Part shown: positions 39,554 to 48,127 of the stretch, in pieces
Layout: every line of letters starts with the position of its first letter
Position numbering within the stretch: position 1 is the stretch's first letter
The notes under the pieces: generated by a model
The model's input: the letters and a program-made list of their open reading frames with translations, nothing else
Told to the model about the DNA's origin: nothing
Databases searched by the model: none
Source of the DNA: Bacillus cereus G9842
GTDB lineage: Bacteria > Bacillota > Bacilli > Bacillales > Bacillaceae_G
Reading direction: 5' to 3'
NCBI RefSeq assembly: GCF_000021305.1
Contig: NC_011772.1
Coordinates: 4,378,001-4,442,000, forward strand
DNA length: 64,000 bases
Program-made: the position numbers and the translations under genes

Positions 39554-41224
39554 TTACATAGATTGTGCATCTGTTTCGTCTACGTTAGTATGTACATCTA
39601 GCTCTCTATGCGCATTTTCTTGCATAAATGTTAACTCAAATACTTCTTTTAACTTACGGACAGGAATAATTTCGATTCCCTTTATAGTATACAAAAATGG
39701 TTGCATATTTTCAGCAGGAATAATGACTTTCTTAGCTCCCGCTTTTTTCGCAGCTTTTATTTTTGCGTACACGCCACCAATAGGCTTTACTTCTCCGTGT
39801 ATACTTATTTCACCTGTCATCGCTACTTCATTATTTACATATGTGCGATGCACCGCAGAATATACACCTGTTGCCATAGCGATTCCTGCAGAAGGTCCAT
39901 CAATTGGGATACCACCTGGAAAATTAATATGTATATCATATCCTTCTGGCAACACATCTAAAGAACGAAGTACTGTTAATACATTATCAACAGAGCCTTT
40001 TGCCATACTTTTACGGCGAATCGATTTCGTTTGACTACCAATACTTTCTTCTTCTACAATTCCGGTAACATTTACCGACCCTTTATCTTTCGCCGGAATT
40101 GCTGTTACTTCAATTTCTAATAACGCACCTGTATTTGGTCCGTATACAGCAAGACCATTTACAAGACCAATCCTTGGAATCGGATAAATGTGCTTTTCGT
40201 ATTTCGGTGTAAGCTGACTTGAGTGAACAACCCACTCTATATCTTCATCTTTAATGAAAGAACGTTCTTCATTTATCGCCATACCAGCAGAGATTTGCAC
40301 GAGATTAATCGCTTCTCGTCCATTTCTTGCATACATCCCAATCATTTCAATACCATTTTCGCCTATTTGCATTTCTACTTTTTCCGCGGCATTTTTCGCT
40401 ACTTTTTGAATTTCTTCCGTATCTAATTCACGGAAAAATACTTCTAAGCAACGTGACCGAATAGCAGGAGGAATTTCCTCTGGCGAACGTGTCGTTGCTC
40501 CAACTAAGCGAAAATCTGCCGGTAAGCCTTTTTGGAAAATATCATGTATATATGTTGGGATCATCGTATTTTCTTCACTATAGTACGCACTTTCTAAAAA
40601 TACTTTTCGATCTTCTAACACCTTTAACATTTTGTTCATTTGAATCGGATGGAGTTCGCCAATCTCATCAATAAACAAAATACCACCATGCGCATCTGTT
40701 ACAGCACCTTTTTTCGGTTGCGGAATACCTGCTTGTCCCATCGCCCCAGCACCTTGATAAATCGGATCATGCACCGAACCAATTAAAGGGTCTGCGATAC
40801 CACGTTCATCAAACCGAGCTGTCGTCGCATCAAGTTCAATAAATGTTGCATTCGTACGAAATGGAGATTTAGGATTTCGTTTCGCTTCTTCTAATACAAG
40901 ACGTGCTGCCGCTGTTTTCCCAACACCTGGCGGGCCATATATGATTACATGTTGCGGATTCGGACCACAAAGAGCCGCTTTTAACGACTTAATCCCGTCC
41001 TCTTGCCCTACAATATCTAAAAAGGTTGTAGGACGCACCTTTTCTGCTAGCGGCTCTGTTAAAGAAATCTCACGCATTTTACGAAGCTGTTCTAATTCTT
41101 TTTTCGATTCTCGATCAATTGAAACTTTTTGTGTTCGTTGATTTCGAAGTAAATGCCAGAAATATAATCCGACAATTACACCAAAAACAAGTTGAACAAC
41201 TAAAAATATATTTGTCCAGCTCAT
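39554..41224 (-). CDS. lonB: Forespore Lon-like protease LonB
   Basis: LonB is the sporulation-associated paralogue, sigma-F controlled in B. subtilis. The 556-residue protein has an N-terminal membrane helix (about 4-24, NIFLVVQLVFGVIVGLYFWHL) instead of a LON domain. It has an AAA+ core with Walker [14 protein letters not shown] (near 95-107) and Walker B GGILFIDEIGEL, and a protease domain with serine in IDGPSAGIAMA and lysine in AKKAGAKKVIIP. It lies between clpX and lonA in the conserved order. Confidence 0.95.
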   Translation of the reverse strand: MSWTNIFLVVQLVFGVIVGLYFWHLLRNQRTQKVSIDRESKKELEQLRKMREISLTEPLAEKVRPTTFLDIVGQEDGIKSLKAALCGPNPQHVIIYGPPGVGKTAAARLVLEEAKRNPKSPFRTNATFIELDATTARFDERGIADPLIGSVHDPIYQGAGAMGQAGIPQPKKGAVTDAHGGILFIDEIGELHPIQMNKMLKVLEDRKVFLESAYYSEENTMIPTYIHDIFQKGLPADFRLVGATTRSPEEIPPAIRSRCLEVFFRELDTEEIQKVAKNAAEKVEMQIGENGIEMIGMYARNGREAINLVQISAGMAINEERSFIKDEDIEWVVHSSQLTPKYEKHIYPIPRIGLVNGLAVYGPNTGALLEIEVTAIPAKDKGSVNVTGIVEEESIGSQTKSIRRKSMAKGSVDNVLTVLRSLDVLPEGYDIHINFPGGIPIDGPSAGIAMATGVYSAVHRTYVNNEVAMTGEISIHGEVKPIGGVYAKIKAAKKAGAKKVIIPAENMQPFLYTIKGIEIIPVRKLKEVFELTFMQENAHRELDVHTNVDETDAQSM

Positions 41225-41291
41225 TATTTATTTCCTCCCGCAATATTTTATCTCTTAGTATTTCCGCGGAGGAACGTAGCTAAACATAAAG

Positions 41292-41322
41292 AAAAACAGC
41301 AATTATAAAAATTGCTGTTTCC
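41292..41322 (-). terminator. clpX terminator
   Basis: AAACAGCAAT (41294-41303) pairs with ATTGCTGTTT (41311-41320); a T-rich flank follows. Confidence 0.8.
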
Positions 41323-41330
41323 CTTTCGCA

Positions 41331-42590
41331 TTATGCAGATGTTTTTGTATCAAGTACAGTACCGTCTTGTAACACCAATTTTGGCGGTTCATTATCAGCT
41401 ACTGTTTCTTTTGTAAGAATACACTTCTCGATATCTTTACGAGATGGAAGTTCGAACATTACATCAAGCATTAAGCCTTCAATAATAGAACGAAGTCCAC
41501 GAGCACCCGTTTTACGTTCAATTGCTTTTTTCGCAATTTCGATTAGTGCACCTTCTTCAAACTCTAACTCAACATCGTCAAGCTCCAATAGTTTTTGGAA
41601 TTGCTTAACAAGTGCATTTTTCGGTTTCGTTAAAATATCAACAAGAGCATCTTCATCAAGTGGCTCTAGGTTCGCAATAACTGGAAGACGACCGATAAAC
41701 TCTGGAATTAAACCAAATCTTAAAAGATCCTCTGGTAATACGTGAGATAAAACATGCTTCTCATTTACATCAGCATTTTTCTTCTCAGAACCAAATCCAA
41801 TTACTTTCTCACCAAGGCGACGTTTAATAATCGGCTCAATGCCATCAAACGCTCCACCACAAATGAATAAGATGTTCGTTGTATCAATTTGAATGAACTC
41901 TTGGTGCGGATGCTTACGACCACCTTGAGGTGGAACGCTTGCTACAGTACCTTCTAAAATTTTCAGAAGTGCCTGCTGCACACCTTCACCAGATACATCA
42001 CGTGTAATTGATGGATTTTCGGACTTACGTGCCACTTTATCAATCTCATCAATATAAATGATTCCTTTTTCCGCTTTCTCTACATCATAATCAGCTGCTT
42101 GAATTAATTTTAGTAAGATATTTTCTACATCTTCCCCAACATATCCAGCTTCTGTTAAAGATGTTGCGTCCGCGATTGCAAATGGAACATTTAAAATACG
42201 CGCTAACGTTTGTGCCAGTAATGTTTTACCACTACCTGTTGGCCCGATAAGTGCGATATTACTCTTCGCTAATTCTACATCATCAATTTTGCTGTTAGAA
42301 TTAATGCGTTTGTAATGATTATATACCGCTACCGCTAGTGCTTTTTTCGCGCTATCTTGCCCGATGACATACTCATCTAAGATTTCACGAATTTCTACCG
42401 GTTTCGGTACATCTTTGAATTCTACTTCTTCGTCCTTCGCAAGCTCCTCTTGTACAATTTCAGTACAAAGTTCGATACACTCGTCACAAATGTAAACACC
42501 TGGACCTGCCACTAACTTTCGAACTTGCGTTTGTGTTTTACCACAGAAAGAACATTTTAATTGCCCTTTTTCATCATTAAATTTAAACAT
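41331..42590 (-). CDS. clpX: ClpX unfoldase of the ClpXP protease
   Basis: ClpX unfolds substrates and feeds ClpP. From the ATG at 42590, with AAGGGG upstream, it is 419 residues, the standard length; a longer start at 42665 adds an unconserved tail. The N-terminal zinc domain shows CSFCGK and CDECIELC (near 13-39). The AAA+ module has Walker [13 protein letters not shown] (near 117), Walker [10 protein letters not shown], and the ClpP-docking loop VIGFGSEK. Confidence 0.98.
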
Positions 42591-42817
42591 ATTTTCACAC
42601 CCCTTACAAAGTGCTAACCTCTTGCCTTCGTATGTACACGATAAATGTATCGTATGTAAATACATATTATGTCACTACGTGGCGAGAAATACAAATAATA
42701 TGACTAGTTATGTACAAATAAAAAAATTTTAAAACTTTTGAAATATGTATATTCGACTTGTAAAGGAACATTTCCTTCTCCATCGAAAAGTTTTATAAAT
42801 ATATTTCTATATTTATA

Positions 42818-42850
42818 AAACAAGGCACGATTAAAATCGTGCCTTGTTAT
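42818..42850 (-). terminator. tig terminator
   Basis: A perfect 13-bp stem, AACAAGGCACGAT / ATCGTGCCTTGTT, at 42819-42848. Confidence 0.9.
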
Positions 42851-42854
42851 TTTA

Positions 42855-44132
42855 TTATGCAGCGTTTTCTACTAAGAAGTCTACAGCTTTACGCACTTTA
42901 AGATCTTCAGCTAAAGCGTCTACACTTCCAAGAGCTTGCTTGATAGCGTCTACTGGCATACCGTACATTTCAGCCATTTTTTCAACTTCTGCAGTTACTT
43001 CTTCTTCAGTAACTTCGATGTTTTCAGCTTCAATGATAGCTTCAAGAACAAGATTGATTCTTACACGTTTTTGTGCATCTTCTTTCATTTGCTCTTTTAA
43101 TTTGTCAGCGTCAGTACCTGTGAATTGGTAGTAAAGCTCAAGGTTCATACCTTGTTGGCTTAAACGTTGCTCGAATTCACGAACCATACGATCTAACTCA
43201 GTGTTGATCATAGCTTCTGGAATTTCGATTTCAGCGTTAGCAGCAGCTAATTCTACTACTTCGTCACGTACTTTGTGCTCAGCTTCGTGCTTTTTGCCTT
43301 CTTCTAAGTTTGTGCGAAGTTTTGCTTTTAATTCATCAAGAGTTGCAACCGCTTCGTCTGCTTCTTTAGCGAACTCGTCGTTTAACTCAGGAAGTTCTTT
43401 TGTTTTGATTTCGTGAATTGTTACTTTGAATGTTGCTGGTTTGCCAGCTAATTCAGCAGCATGGTACTCTTCTGGGAATGATACTTCAACGTCTTTAGAC
43501 TCACCAGATTTAAGACCGATTACTTGCTCTTCGAAACCTGGGATGAATGTACCAGAACCGATTGCTAGAGAGTAGTTTTCGCCTTTTCCGCCTTCAAATG
43601 CTTCGCCATCAACGAAACCTTCGAAGTCGATTACAGCTGTATCACCGTTTTCAACAGTTCCTTCTTCTTTAACAACTAGTTCAGCTTGACGCTCTTGTAA
43701 AGATTTTAATTCGTTCTCTACATCTTCGTCAGTTACAGTTGTTTCAACTTTTTCTACTGCTAAACCTTTGTACTCACCTAATTTAACTTCAGGTTTCACT
43801 GTAACTTTTGCAGTGAAGATAAGGTTAGCATTTTTTTCGAACTTCTCGATGTCGATTTCAGGATGATCAACTGGGAAGATACCAGCTTCTTCAATCGCTT
43901 CACCGTATGCTTTTGGTAAAATGATATCTAAAGCATCTTGGTATAAAGATTCAATACCAAAGCGTTGTTCGAATAATGGACGAGGCATTTTTCCTTTACG
44001 GAAACCTGGTACGTTAATTGTTTTTACTACTTTTTTGAACGCAGCGTCGATAGAGTTGTTTACTTCTTTAGCATCAACTTCGATTGTTAAAACGCCAACG
44101 TTACCTTCTAATTTTTCCCATTTTGTAGACAT
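42855..44132 (-). CDS. tig: Trigger factor
   Basis: Tig is the ribosome-bound chaperone at the nascent-chain exit. The 425-residue protein has the ribosome-docking signature GFRKGKMPR (near 43-51), a central FKBP-type peptidyl-prolyl isomerase domain (about 150-240, [24 protein letters not shown]), and a helical C-terminal cradle. A clear promoter lies in the gap upstream. Neighbours ysoA and clpX match B. subtilis. Confidence 0.98.
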   Translation of the reverse strand: MSTKWEKLEGNVGVLTIEVDAKEVNNSIDAAFKKVVKTINVPGFRKGKMPRPLFEQRFGIESLYQDALDIILPKAYGEAIEEAGIFPVDHPEIDIEKFEKNANLIFTAKVTVKPEVKLGEYKGLAVEKVETTVTDEDVENELKSLQERQAELVVKEEGTVENGDTAVIDFEGFVDGEAFEGGKGENYSLAIGSGTFIPGFEEQVIGLKSGESKDVEVSFPEEYHAAELAGKPATFKVTIHEIKTKELPELNDEFAKEADEAVATLDELKAKLRTNLEEGKKHEAEHKVRDEVVELAAANAEIEIPEAMINTELDRMVREFEQRLSQQGMNLELYYQFTGTDADKLKEQMKEDAQKRVRINLVLEAIIEAENIEVTEEEVTAEVEKMAEMYGMPVDAIKQALGSVDALAEDLKVRKAVDFLVENAA

Positions 44133-44389
44133 TTATTCTTTCCCTCCAACTATAATAATGTATGCACATACCTCTATAGATTAAAATCTTCATTATCTCT
44201 TTTTTGAAATAACAAATACACAAATAACCCTCTAGCAAAAGCTTTCAGATATAATGTTCCAATCTACTAATTGCCCAGAAGACAACTACGGTATATTTTG
44301 TTCGAGAATAATATGAAACATATTAAGTAAGAGAATTGCACTTCTCTTCTCTTACAAACAGGCAGATTTCTGCCTTTTGCAACCCTTAC

Positions 44390-44417
44390 ATTATAACATA
44401 GAATATGCTCGTTTCAA
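44390..44417 (-). promoter_or_regulatory. Sigma-A promoter for tig
   Basis: TTGAAA (44412-44417) and TATAAT (44390-44395) lie 16 bp apart on the minus strand. The transcript would have a 250-nt leader with a small GGCAGA/TCTGCC hairpin (44360-44374) lacking a U-tract. Nothing else is evident in 44133-44441. Confidence 0.7.
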
Positions 44418-44441
44418 GAACTGAACGATTCTTTTTCATAA

Positions 44442-45440
44442 TTATACGGGCAAATATCCTTCTCTTTCAACACGTAATAACCATTGATAGGCAATATGAA
44501 ACTCTTCCAATTCGATATTATATGCTGCCATAAGCTCTTCTTCATCAATAGCCAATCCGAAACGCTTTCTTCCAATTCTCTCTAAAACAGCTGACCAAAT
44601 CTCTTCTTTATCCATTAATAGAGCGAATGGGAAAACGCTAATTTGCAACTCTTTCCAATATGTAACCATCGCTTCAAATATATCGGGATAATTTTGCTCT
44701 AATCGGCTTGATAATTTATGTATAATGTTATTGGATTGCTCCTCATTATGACCTGTAAATGCTGGAATCACCTTAATCGTATTTCCAAACTTTTCTACCT
44801 CTATTTCTTCTTCTACCTGACTTTCTATCATTTTATACAAAATAGAAGTTTTCAAATAGGGGTGCTGCTCTTCGTCTATTAAAAATTTCTTTAAAACAGG
44901 TAATGCAAGATCTAAATCTTTTAACGAAAGTCGCTGAATCGCTCTTAGCTTCTGTCCAAAGTTTTCTCCAAAAATTTCATTAGTAAACTCATCCAATTCA
45001 AAGTTTGAATCCACTAGCGATGCGTCTCCCTCATTTAGCATACCTTCTGCAAATAAAGCAAGCTGCGCTAATTTTTCCTTTTGATCAGGCATTATATCTT
45101 TCGTTTGTAAAACCTTTTCAACAGTTTCAATAACACCTTCATAATCATTTGTTTGAACTAAAATTGTTACGTACGTTTCAAGAATATCACCAAATAAGAC
45201 AACTCCTGTTTTAAGCAACTGTTCACATTTATCTTTCGCTTCTTCCATACGTTTTAATTCGAGTAAACAAATAACTGAAGCTAATTCCGTTTGTTCCGTT
45301 TCCGCATTATACTGACGTAATATTTCAAAGCAACGCAATGCATCTTCGAATTTCCGCTCTTTCAGCGCTAAAAAACCTTCATCAATATAGCGCTCTGATA
45401 GTTGTGGAAACAATACGACCGTATTTTCTTTTTTATCCAT
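44442..45440 (-). CDS. TPR-repeat protein (YsoA-like)
   Basis: This 332-residue soluble protein has helical repeats in the N-terminal half that read as tetratricopeptide units, such as FLALKERKFEDALRCFEILRQYNAETEQ (near 22-49) and TNDYEGVIETVEKVLQTKD. The C-terminal half, mixed and acidic, matches no domain I know. Its position upstream of tig corresponds to ysoA in B. subtilis. The function is unknown; it presumably mediates protein-protein contacts. Confidence 0.85.
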   Translation of the reverse strand: MDKKENTVVLFPQLSERYIDEGFLALKERKFEDALRCFEILRQYNAETEQTELASVICLLELKRMEEAKDKCEQLLKTGVVLFGDILETYVTILVQTNDYEGVIETVEKVLQTKDIMPDQKEKLAQLALFAEGMLNEGDASLVDSNFELDEFTNEIFGENFGQKLRAIQRLSLKDLDLALPVLKKFLIDEEQHPYLKTSILYKMIESQVEEEIEVEKFGNTIKVIPAFTGHNEEQSNNIIHKLSSRLEQNYPDIFEAMVTYWKELQISVFPFALLMDKEEIWSAVLERIGRKRFGLAIDEEELMAAYNIELEEFHIAYQWLLRVEREGYLPV

Positions 45441-45604
45441 ACGTCCGCCTCTTTTTCTTGATTTTAATTATGCTCAAAGTAAATATATCAAATGCGTAAT
45501 GAGAACACAACATCCCTAAATCATTTTTTTGAAATATAAAAATATTTAATTTTTATATTCCGATACGAGTAAATCTCCACTAAAAATTAAAATTGTACAA
45601 ATAA

Positions 45605-45636
45605 AAATCCCCAGCAACAAGCGCAGAGGATTCATC
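45605..45636 (-). terminator. Terminator of the small membrane protein gene
   Basis: AATCCTC / GGGGATT-type stem (45608-45634, one G-U pair) with a T5 run on the minus strand. Confidence 0.6.
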
Positions 45637-45637
45637 A

Positions 45638-45886
45638 TTAATGGAAAGCTTTTATAATTGTGGGGTATATTACAAGGGTAATAATTTGGAGAACAATAAT
45701 TGCCATAACAATCATGCTAAAATAGAAGATTGGTTTACTTCGCTTCATTAAAAACATAATAATAAGCATCGTACAAGCAAACAAACTTAAGAAGAACAAA
45801 CTTGTTGTCGAACTAAGTATACCACTTGGGACAAAGAACAATAACACTACACTACAAGTACCTATAATTCCAAATAACCATTCCAT
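45638..45886 (-). CDS. Small three-helix membrane protein, unknown function
   Basis: This 82-residue protein is almost entirely hydrophobic, with three membrane segments at about 2-20 (EWLFGIIGTCSVVLLFFV), 24-47 and 52-77, and a short basic loop (MKRSKP) between the second and third. I recognise no family. It lies 39 bp downstream of a 34-codon gene on the same strand and ends in its own terminator, so the two may form a tiny operon. The binding site before its ATG is weak and distant (AAAGGGA about 14 nt away), suggesting translational coupling or modest expression. Confidence 0.6.
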   Translation of the reverse strand: MEWLFGIIGTCSVVLLFFVPSGILSSTTSLFFLSLFACTMLIIMFLMKRSKPIFYFSMIVMAIIVLQIITLVIYPTIIKAFH

Positions 45887-45925
45887 TCATTCACTCATTC
45901 CCTTTCCCTCTCATAGCTGTTTTCT

Positions 45926-46030
45926 CTAAGCAATCAAATGTTTCACAACATCGACTACATACGTTAATTTCTCATACGCTACAAATCCAAAAGCAACCGT
46001 TAAGCCCGTTACAACTAACCCTTTCATCAT
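45926..46030 (-). CDS. 34-residue hydrophobic small protein
   Basis: A short reading frame, MMKGLVVTGLTVAFGFVAYE followed by a 14-residue amphipathic tail ending KHLIA, is preceded by an unusually strong binding site (GAGGAGGAAGAA, ideal spacing). It is predicted to span the membrane once (residues 4-19). Upstream are a TATAAT -10 (46063-46068) and a repeat that looks like a response-regulator site. I know no family for it. The strong ribosome binding site and regulatory context argue that it is real despite its size. Confidence 0.55.
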   Translation of the reverse strand: MMKGLVVTGLTVAFGFVAYEKLTYVVDVVKHLIA

Positions 46031-46062
46031 TTCTTCCTCCTCGTTTTATCGTTGTTATCTTC

Positions 46063-46126
46063 ATTATAAAAGATTAGCAATTTCTTACCATCGAACTACC
46101 TTACAGTTACCTTACAGAATTGTAAG
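46063..46126 (-). promoter_or_regulatory. Promoter with candidate BceR-like operator
   Basis: TTACAG occurs twice in direct repeat 11 bp apart (46101-46106, 46112-46117). The second copy forms the palindrome CTTACAGAATTGTAAG (46111-46126), which fits TNACA-N4-TGTAA, the motif I recall for BceR-type regulators. A TATAAT at 46063-46068 has a poor -35 at about 46086-46091, just downstream of the repeats, as for an activated promoter. Confidence 0.45.
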
Positions 46127-46146
46127 ATTTCAAAAAGGGATTGAAA

Positions 46147-46172
46147 AACACCTCATATCGCTTGAGGTGCTT
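46147..46172 (-). terminator. Terminator after the gene remnant
   Basis: CACCTCA / TGAGGTG stem (46149-46169) followed by T5 on the minus strand. Confidence 0.65.
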
Positions 46173-46340
46173 TCACGAAATTTCTCTATAATCACTTGCA
46201 AAATTAGCTTTTTTCTCTTGGTTACTTTTCGGCGAATCGACTCTTAGACTAATAGATTTACTAAATAATTTAGGATCAAAATAATTATGCGTTACTTTTC
46301 TTAACTTACCTTCAGATATTTTCGTATTACAAGAAAACAA
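46173..46340 (-). pseudogene. Probable 3' remnant of a lost gene
   Basis: An open minus-strand frame of 55 codons ends in ISEGKLRKVTHNYFDPK and a Ser/Lys-rich tail finishing SDYREIS, then a terminator 1-2 nt beyond. There is no binding site or good start (TTG only) and a stop codon lies just upstream, so it looks like the 3' end of a gene whose beginning has been deleted. The remainder of 46031-46405 is regulatory sequence for its neighbours. Confidence 0.4.
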
Positions 46341-46405
46341 AAAATGAAAATCATGTTAATATATTTTTGTACAATTAAGAATTTAATTTACAAGGGGGAT
46401 TATAT

Positions 46406-47020
46406 ATGTTCAAAAAAGTAGCTGCTGATGTTTTAGGGTTAAGCGATGTAGGTTCTGTCATTACACCGAAAGATTACGATAAAGTTGATGCTGATGATTA
46501 CGTGATGCACGAAGATGGAGAGAAAATTTATTTTCTAATTAAATCCAAATCAGATGAATATTGCTTCACAAACAAAGGATTACTCCACCTAGATGGTACA
46601 AGCGCAACAAGTAAAAAACGCACACTGCGCCGCTATAGCTATAGTAAATATCAAATTAAAAACGTAGCACTTGAAACTGCAGGAACGATTGATTTAGATA
46701 TAGAAATTAAGTTTCAAATGGGAGATGAGCATTACTCAATTGATGTTCATAAAAAACATATTGAAGAATTAAAAGATTTATATAAGGCTTTACTTAAAAT
46801 TGAAGAAATTTCATACGACAACGACATTACATTACAATATGCACATAAAAGTTTAGATATGGCATCTAATGCTTTCAGCCGTATTTCAAACGCACAAGTA
46901 AACTTAGCAGAGCAATTTAAAGAGATGAACGAGATTGCCTTTAACTGGCTTGTTGATACGAAGAAACAATACAATGTGAAAGATTATGGTTTTGTATTTG
47001 AGAAGTTTATTAATAACTAA
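46406..47020 (+). CDS. PH domain protein (YvbH-like)
   Basis: This 204-residue protein has an N-terminal bacterial PH-like domain (about 25-130; DYVMHEDGEKIYFLIKSKSDEYCFTNKG is the first sheet) and a C-terminal helical extension (about 135-200) of the kind seen in B. subtilis YvbH, thought to mediate oligomerisation. No signal peptide or membrane helix is visible. The start follows AAGGGGG. It is the only plus-strand gene here and lies next to the tRNA-Arg integration site. Its function is unknown. Confidence 0.8.
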   Translation: MFKKVAADVLGLSDVGSVITPKDYDKVDADDYVMHEDGEKIYFLIKSKSDEYCFTNKGLLHLDGTSATSKKRTLRRYSYSKYQIKNVALETAGTIDLDIEIKFQMGDEHYSIDVHKKHIEELKDLYKALLKIEEISYDNDITLQYAHKSLDMASNAFSRISNAQVNLAEQFKEMNEIAFNWLVDTKKQYNVKDYGFVFEKFINN

Positions 47021-47026
47021 TTTAAA

Positions 47027-47093
47027 ACAAAAAACCTTGTTATCAAAAGATAACAAGGTTTTTTTAGCGTCCCAGGAGAGATTCGAACTCCCG
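47027..47093. repeat. Distal att copy: displaced tRNA-Arg 3' end and terminator
   Basis: This block repeats 47813-47882: a terminator hairpin (ACCTTGTTATC / GATAACAAGGT) followed by 27 bp of the tRNA-Arg 3' end (GCGTCCCAGGAGAGATTCG onward). Identity stops at 47093/47882. The distance between copies is about 786 bp. It is the classic scar of integration into a tRNA 3' end. Confidence 0.85.
47031..47065 (+). terminator. Terminator used by the YvbH-like gene
   Basis: 11-bp stem ACCTTGTTATC / GATAACAAGGT (47034-47059) with T7. It is a duplicated copy of the tRNA terminator. Confidence 0.85.
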
Positions 47094-47109
47094 CTCCGCC
47101 CATTCCATA

Positions 47110-47310
47110 CTATTTTATATATTTTGATCGCAGTCTTAATATATCTTCTCCTTCGCGAATACCTGCCGATCCCTTCCTCACATTTTTTACGACAGTCCAA
47201 TTCGGATTAGTTTCATCACCGATGTTCTGTACTGTAAAGTTGCCGTCACCATATTTCCGTTGACCTTCTGCCAATTTCTCCGTTAAATCATTCTCTTTTG
47301 TTCTCGCCAT
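47110..47310 (-). CDS. 66-residue protein in the tRNA-flanked remnant
   Basis: A small basic soluble protein starting MARTKENDLTEKLAEGQRKY, with a middle segment FTVQNIGDETNPNWTVVKN and a C-terminus RSKYIK. I do not recognise the family. A GGGAG lies 12 nt before the ATG at 47310; an alternative start at 47355 adds 15 residues. It is the only near-complete gene between the two att copies. No integrase or transposase remains. It may be a cargo gene or a decayed leftover. Confidence 0.45.
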   Translation of the reverse strand: MARTKENDLTEKLAEGQRKYGDGNFTVQNIGDETNPNWTVVKNVRKGSAGIREGEDILRLRSKYIK

Positions 47311-47458
47311 CTTTGCGCCATCTCCCTTTTTATACAACCTTCTTAAACTGTCCAACTAATCACACGTCCAGTCAATTGGAGATTCTCGTTTTCCGCTTCT
47401 ATTAATTGTAACACACTATCAGGGATAAGTTCCGATAACGGCTACTCAATCACACTAG

Positions 47459-47554
47459 AATGGTAAAAACTTTTATAACATTGCAAGTGAACAATTAGGA
47501 GAATCTGGATATGGATTTGAGTTCTACCATAAGCCTATTGATTCTTTAAATTAA
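47459..47554 (+). pseudogene. 3' fragment of a lost gene in the remnant
   Basis: Thirty-one open codons, NGKNFYNIASEQLGESGYG then FEFYHKPIDSLN and a stop, with no start codon in frame. This reads like the natural C-terminus of a larger protein whose 5' part was deleted. The family is unknown. Confidence 0.35.
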
Positions 47555-47571
47555 ATATGAGGAACAGGGCG

Positions 47572-47698
47572 CATAAAGTGTAACTTTAATCAACCCTCAC
47601 CAATCGGACTTTTACGGACAGCCCGACCCCACCTAACTTCTTTGCTTCCGCTGAATTTTGAGGTGGGGGTCTTACTGCCCGGCAAATAGCGGGATAAA
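47572..47698 (+). repeat. Full-length bcr1-type repeat (copy C)
   Basis: A 127-bp element, ATAAAGTGTAACTTTAATCA to GCAAATAGCGGGATAAA, with ATAAA at both ends. The interior contains complementary GC-rich tracts (CGACCCCACC and GGTGGGGGTC) that would fold into a long hairpin. It is the longest of five copies in the window and lies inside the tRNA-flanked remnant. Confidence 0.85.
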
Positions 47699-47812
47699 CG
47701 GCGCTCTTTTTATTTAAGAAAAAGAAGTACATATGCAACTGCTTAATATCGAAGGAAAGGTCGCAGATATTAAGAATGAACTACACTTATAACCCAAACA
47801 TCAATTTTTAGA

Positions 47813-47882
47813 CAAACAAAAACCTTGTTATCAAAAGATAACAAGGTTTTTGTTAGCGTCCCAGGAGAGATTCGAACTCCCG
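47813..47882. repeat. Proximal att copy with functional tRNA-Arg 3' end
   Basis: The second copy of the 47027-47093 block. It carries the terminator of the tRNA pair (about 47822-47850, minus strand) and runs into the intact tRNA-Arg. Confidence 0.85.
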
Positions 47883-47930
47883 ACCGTACGCTTAGAAGGC
47901 GTATGCTCTATCCGGCTGAGCTACTGGGAC
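47857..47930 (-). tRNA. tRNA-Arg (anticodon TCT)
   Basis: A 74-nt cloverleaf: acceptor GTCCCAG / CTGGGAC, D-arm AGCTCAGCCGGATAGAGC, anticodon loop CTTCTAA giving TCT, T-arm GGGAGTTCGAATCTCTC. The 3' CCA is not encoded. Its 3' half is the integration site of the remnant next to it. It is the second gene after tRNA-Gly on the same transcript. Confidence 0.95.
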
Positions 47931-47931
47931 A

Positions 47932-48005
47932 TGGAGCGGGTGAAGAGAATCGAACTCTCGACCAGAGCTTGGAAGGCTCTTGTTTTACCACTAAACTACA
48001 CCCGC
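47932..48005 (-). tRNA. tRNA-Gly (anticodon TCC)
   Basis: Acceptor GCGGGTG / CACCCGC, anticodon loop CTTCCAA giving TCC, T-arm GAGAGTTCGATTCTCTT, with the terminal CCA encoded (47932-47934). It ends one base before tRNA-Arg, so both come from one precursor. Confidence 0.95.
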
Positions 48006-48094
48006 ATATGTTATTTTCTTTTCTTCGTTAGCGCCGTTGCCCTATCGACAATATTTATTATATGTATAACCATACATAAAGTCAACACCTTTTT

Positions 48095-48127
48095 TAAAAG
48101 AGGATAAATTTTATTATCCTCTTTTAA
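48095..48127 (-). terminator. Terminator of the ysnB end of the rph operon
   Basis: AAAAGAGGATAA / TTATCCTCTTTT stem (48097-48125), overlapping the ysnB stop region, with T-rich flank. Confidence 0.85.

Noticed and set aside
44360..44374. Terminator before tig
   Set aside because: The GGCAGA/TCTGCC hairpin lies downstream of the tig promoter and has no U-tract, so it is part of the 5' leader.
47110..47698. A functional prophage or mobile island
   Set aside because: No integrase, transposase or structural gene remains between the att copies; only small frames and a repeat are left.
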